From Tillandsia leiboldiana (lineage: Eukaryota; Streptophyta; Magnoliopsida; Poales; Bromeliaceae): a stretch of DNA of 64,000 nt. The notes beneath the pieces were generated by a model. That model saw only the letters and a list, made by a program, of their open reading frames with translations, was not told where the DNA came from and made no database searches. Positions 61,826 to 64,000 of this stretch are shown in pieces. Each line of letters opens with the position of its first letter. Position 1 is the first letter of the stretch. The DNA is taken from contig CM055066.1 in assembly GCA_029204045.2 (NCBI GenBank), positions 51,268,998-51,332,997 on the forward strand, given 5' to 3'. Position numbers and translations under genes: made by a program.

Positions 61826-63628
61826 TTATCCTCTCCCTCGACCTCGGCCACGCCTACGTCCACGCCCTCGCGGTCGTCCACGCCCACGAGGAACAACAAG
61901 CTCGATAATCGGCGTATCATCAAGATGCTCGGCCGCTACTAACTGATCGAGTTCCTCGATAATACCACCCTCATCAATATGTTGGATCTCCTGTGGTGAT
62001 GATGACGAGGGACGACGACGTGAATATGTCGATGCAAATGATGTCCGTGATACAGGAGGCGGGAGTGACTCTGACGTCGAGGGAAATGTCGTAGGGAGGA
62101 GATGGATCTGGCGGCACCTGAAATGGCGTAAATAGTTAGATAATTTGAATTTGAAGACTTAATTTGAAATTTTTAGTGATATGAAGGTACTTGATGACTC
62201 GAGGACGATGCGTGAGCATAATCTCCTCGTCCCTCAGCAACTCTGACAGTAGGTACTGACGGTACATTTTGCAGTACCATATGAATATGCTCCTGCATAT
62301 CTGTCAGAGTCCTGAATATCCTCATAGGCGACGGACGATCATGCAATAACTGGCCTATAGTAGTATCCATTTGTCGTAGTGTATCGGCCTGCATTTCAAT
62401 GAACAAATTAAATTTATATTAAATATACAAAACATGTTAAATTTATATATATAAATTATTATACCATTGTCCTCTCGATATGCCCACGGGGATGAAAAGT
62501 CTGCGGAGGACGCTGTACTGGACAATATATCCATCTCCTCGTAATCGTCCAGTACCATTGCATGTATATGGATGCCGCCTGCAGTGGGTCCTCACCAGCA
62601 GCCGGGAGCTGATCAACAATGTGATCTAGCCTCTCAGCCCACCTCTCAATGTGTGCAGCGTGAAATGCACTCCAATCCTTATCCGGACGCCCACGTGATG
62701 TGATACGTTGGATGGAGTCCACATTGAGAGGTATATGCTGGAGAAGACCGAACTGCCGCATGACTCGGTCCGGCACGTGCATCTCGACGATATGAAAGCA
62801 TATCAGGACTGTCCTTGCACGCCAGACCGCTGAGCCATGCACACAGAAATCCGGTAATGTATCTATAATCTGATCTGTGTACGGCATCCATATAACCTGT
62901 TAATGGACAAAATGATTAGTTAATATCGAAGTGTTGAATAAAACATCTACATACTTACAGTATTCAATAAAACATCTACATACCTGCTCCTCTCGCTGCT
63001 GATCTAGTTCGTCTCTGTAGAACTCAATGTCGCACGTCCTGACATTGGTTCCAAAACGTAGCCCTCCAGTGTTGCCCCATCTAGATTATAAAAAACATAT
63101 ATTAGTTGCAATATATACAATGATTAAGTCCATTTAAAGAAGATTACAAATTCGTAAATTATTAGGTTATTTTTCTAACCTTGTCATTCTGACACCACCT
63201 TCGTGTGGAATATTTTGATCACTCATTACATTGCCGGAAGGACCCAAATCAATATAATTGTGGAGCATTCTCGTGTAATAACCTTGCGGTTCAAAATTAT
63301 CCGGCGGATGTAGCTCTTTCTCAATAAATACCGTCACAACACCATGATGTTCACATAATCCAATCATTCCCTCCAATGATTCATCATCTATTACTTCGTG
63401 AGCTAAATATCCACTACCGATCGTGGGGCAACTAATAGTAAATTTTAAACGAAATTATTCTCTTGTACAATTTACTAAACGATACATTCTCGTCTCGAAA
63501 CTAGTATATGTAGAATCAGAACGTATCACGATTAACTTTTTTTGACCGCCGATATATCGTGGACCATTCTCATCGATAACTAACTGTCCATCCCAATGAA
63601 CACTTATGGGCATGCGACGATTAGCCAT
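61826..63628 (-). pseudogene. Chimeric PB1-like / PMD gene of the second MULE, disrupted
   Basis: Exons (minus): 63180-63628 (PB1-like, cognate with transposase exon 1 of the first MULE, ISVHWDGQLVI), 62984-63080 and 62465-62896 (cognate with PMD exons 4 and 5; the second is exactly 432 bp in both elements), 62191-62388 (cognate with exon 6), 61826-62117 (last exon). The transposase core and PMD exons 1-3 are absent. The first exon ends in AG and the next starts in the matching phase, so splicing would be in frame. Damage: an in-frame TAA in the first exon (E to stop in NCTRE*FRLKF) and an apparent one-base shift in the last exon, whose better frame ends in an Arg/Gly-rich tail (GRGRPRGRGRRRGRGRGRG). 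It could be an internal-deletion product or a separate gene type. Confidence 0.7.
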
Positions 63629-63705
63629 TTCAACTACAAAACAAAATTTAACCACTTCAAAATACTACTTTTAACTTTACAGTCGGAGACCAACAGTGAA
63701 ACCTC

Positions 63706-64000
63706 TCACTTTGAGCGATCTCACAGTGAGGGGATCGCTCACTGTGACGGCGAAGCTCTCACTGTGAGGGGATCTCTCACAGTAAGCGATCTCACTGTGA
63801 GAGATCACTCTCTCACAGTGAAGCTCTCTCACTGTAAGGGGATCTTACTGTGCTTCTAGCCCTAAATTACAGTATTGTTTAAATAGACTTTGTAGCAAAA
63901 TTAGAAGTTATGTTCTTATTGTTTAAAATCTTTTTTTTTTTGGGGGGGGTTATTCACTGTGAGAGCTTCACTGTGAGAGACTCTCACAGTGAAGCTCTCT
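63706..64000. repeat. Array of CTCACAGTGAGAG-type palindromes at the right edge
   Basis: Repeated CTCACTGTGAG, CTCACAGTGAAGCTCTC and GGGGATC blocks (63706-63850), then again from 63955. They lie upstream of the chimeric PMD gene. It is the third palindrome type in the window and may be the start of the element's other end region. Confidence 0.8.

Larger units (their letters stand above)
60919..64000 (-). mobile_element. Second MULE-like element (PMD-bearing), left part; runs off the right edge
   Basis: It begins GGGGATTTTTTCAAATTAACCC directly at the point where arm B loses similarity to arm A. The first 100 bases have the same build as the first MULE's end (a T-run, then phrases ending ACCCT separated by AAATTTAAATTTGC). 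Then comes a palindrome array. The gene inside reads on the minus strand. The other end and the target duplication are beyond 64000. Confidence 0.75.

Overview
The window is nuclear DNA from a flowering plant. Its genes have spliced plant-type structures and it is packed with plant transposon families. A monocot is my best guess, because SAR1 exon 3 is rich in G/C at third codon positions, but the species cannot be read from the sequence. There are five protein-coding loci of interest: an intronless PPR gene (3452-5578, minus), a complete four-exon SAR1 small GTPase gene (8257-10245, minus), two tandem copies of a 26-exon PP4 regulatory subunit 3 (SMEK/PSY2-like) gene (20201-36555 and 43405-60365, plus), and the genes of a large Mutator-like element (MULE; 12694-17793, minus).

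Layout. 1-2114 is the promoter-bearing side of a long minus-strand LTR. 2156-3342 holds TRIM remnants and a 144-bp direct repeat. Then come the PPR gene, a complete 627-bp TRIM nested in a hAT-type MITE (6895-7762), SAR1, and a foldback element (10782-11098). 11138-19489 is a nest: a small hAT-like element with an 8-bp target duplication, split by a 7.7-kb MULE (11434-19181) with its own 9-bp target duplication. The MULE carries an apparently intact 886-codon transposase gene and, directly downstream on the same strand, a plant mobile domain (PMD) gene broken by one stop codon. 19735-37160 and 42930-60918 are the two arms of a tandem segmental duplication that each contain one PP4R3 gene. Between them lies a block of tandem repeats that reads as a very long minus-strand LTR (37353 to about 41.4 kb). 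A second, related MULE begins at about 60919 and runs off the right edge. In it the transposase core is missing, and its N-terminal exon lies next to PMD exons.

The duplication acts as a clock. Some MITEs are at the same place in both arms (older than the duplication). Others are in one arm only (younger): a 751-bp hAT-like element and a 344-bp MITE in copy A, and a 1.8-kb LINE fragment and a palindromic MITE in copy B. Reconstructed exons of copy B join into an open frame of 777 codons. Copy A has a 4-nt insertion in exon 6 that breaks the frame unless exons 6 and 7 are skipped together.

The most unusual structure is the MULE pair. Both have long ends followed by arrays of short perfect or near-perfect palindromes, but the palindrome sequence differs completely between the elements. 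Both couple a PB1-like exon and PMD exons with conserved intron phase. All coordinates for spliced genes were derived by eye from splice sites and reading frame.
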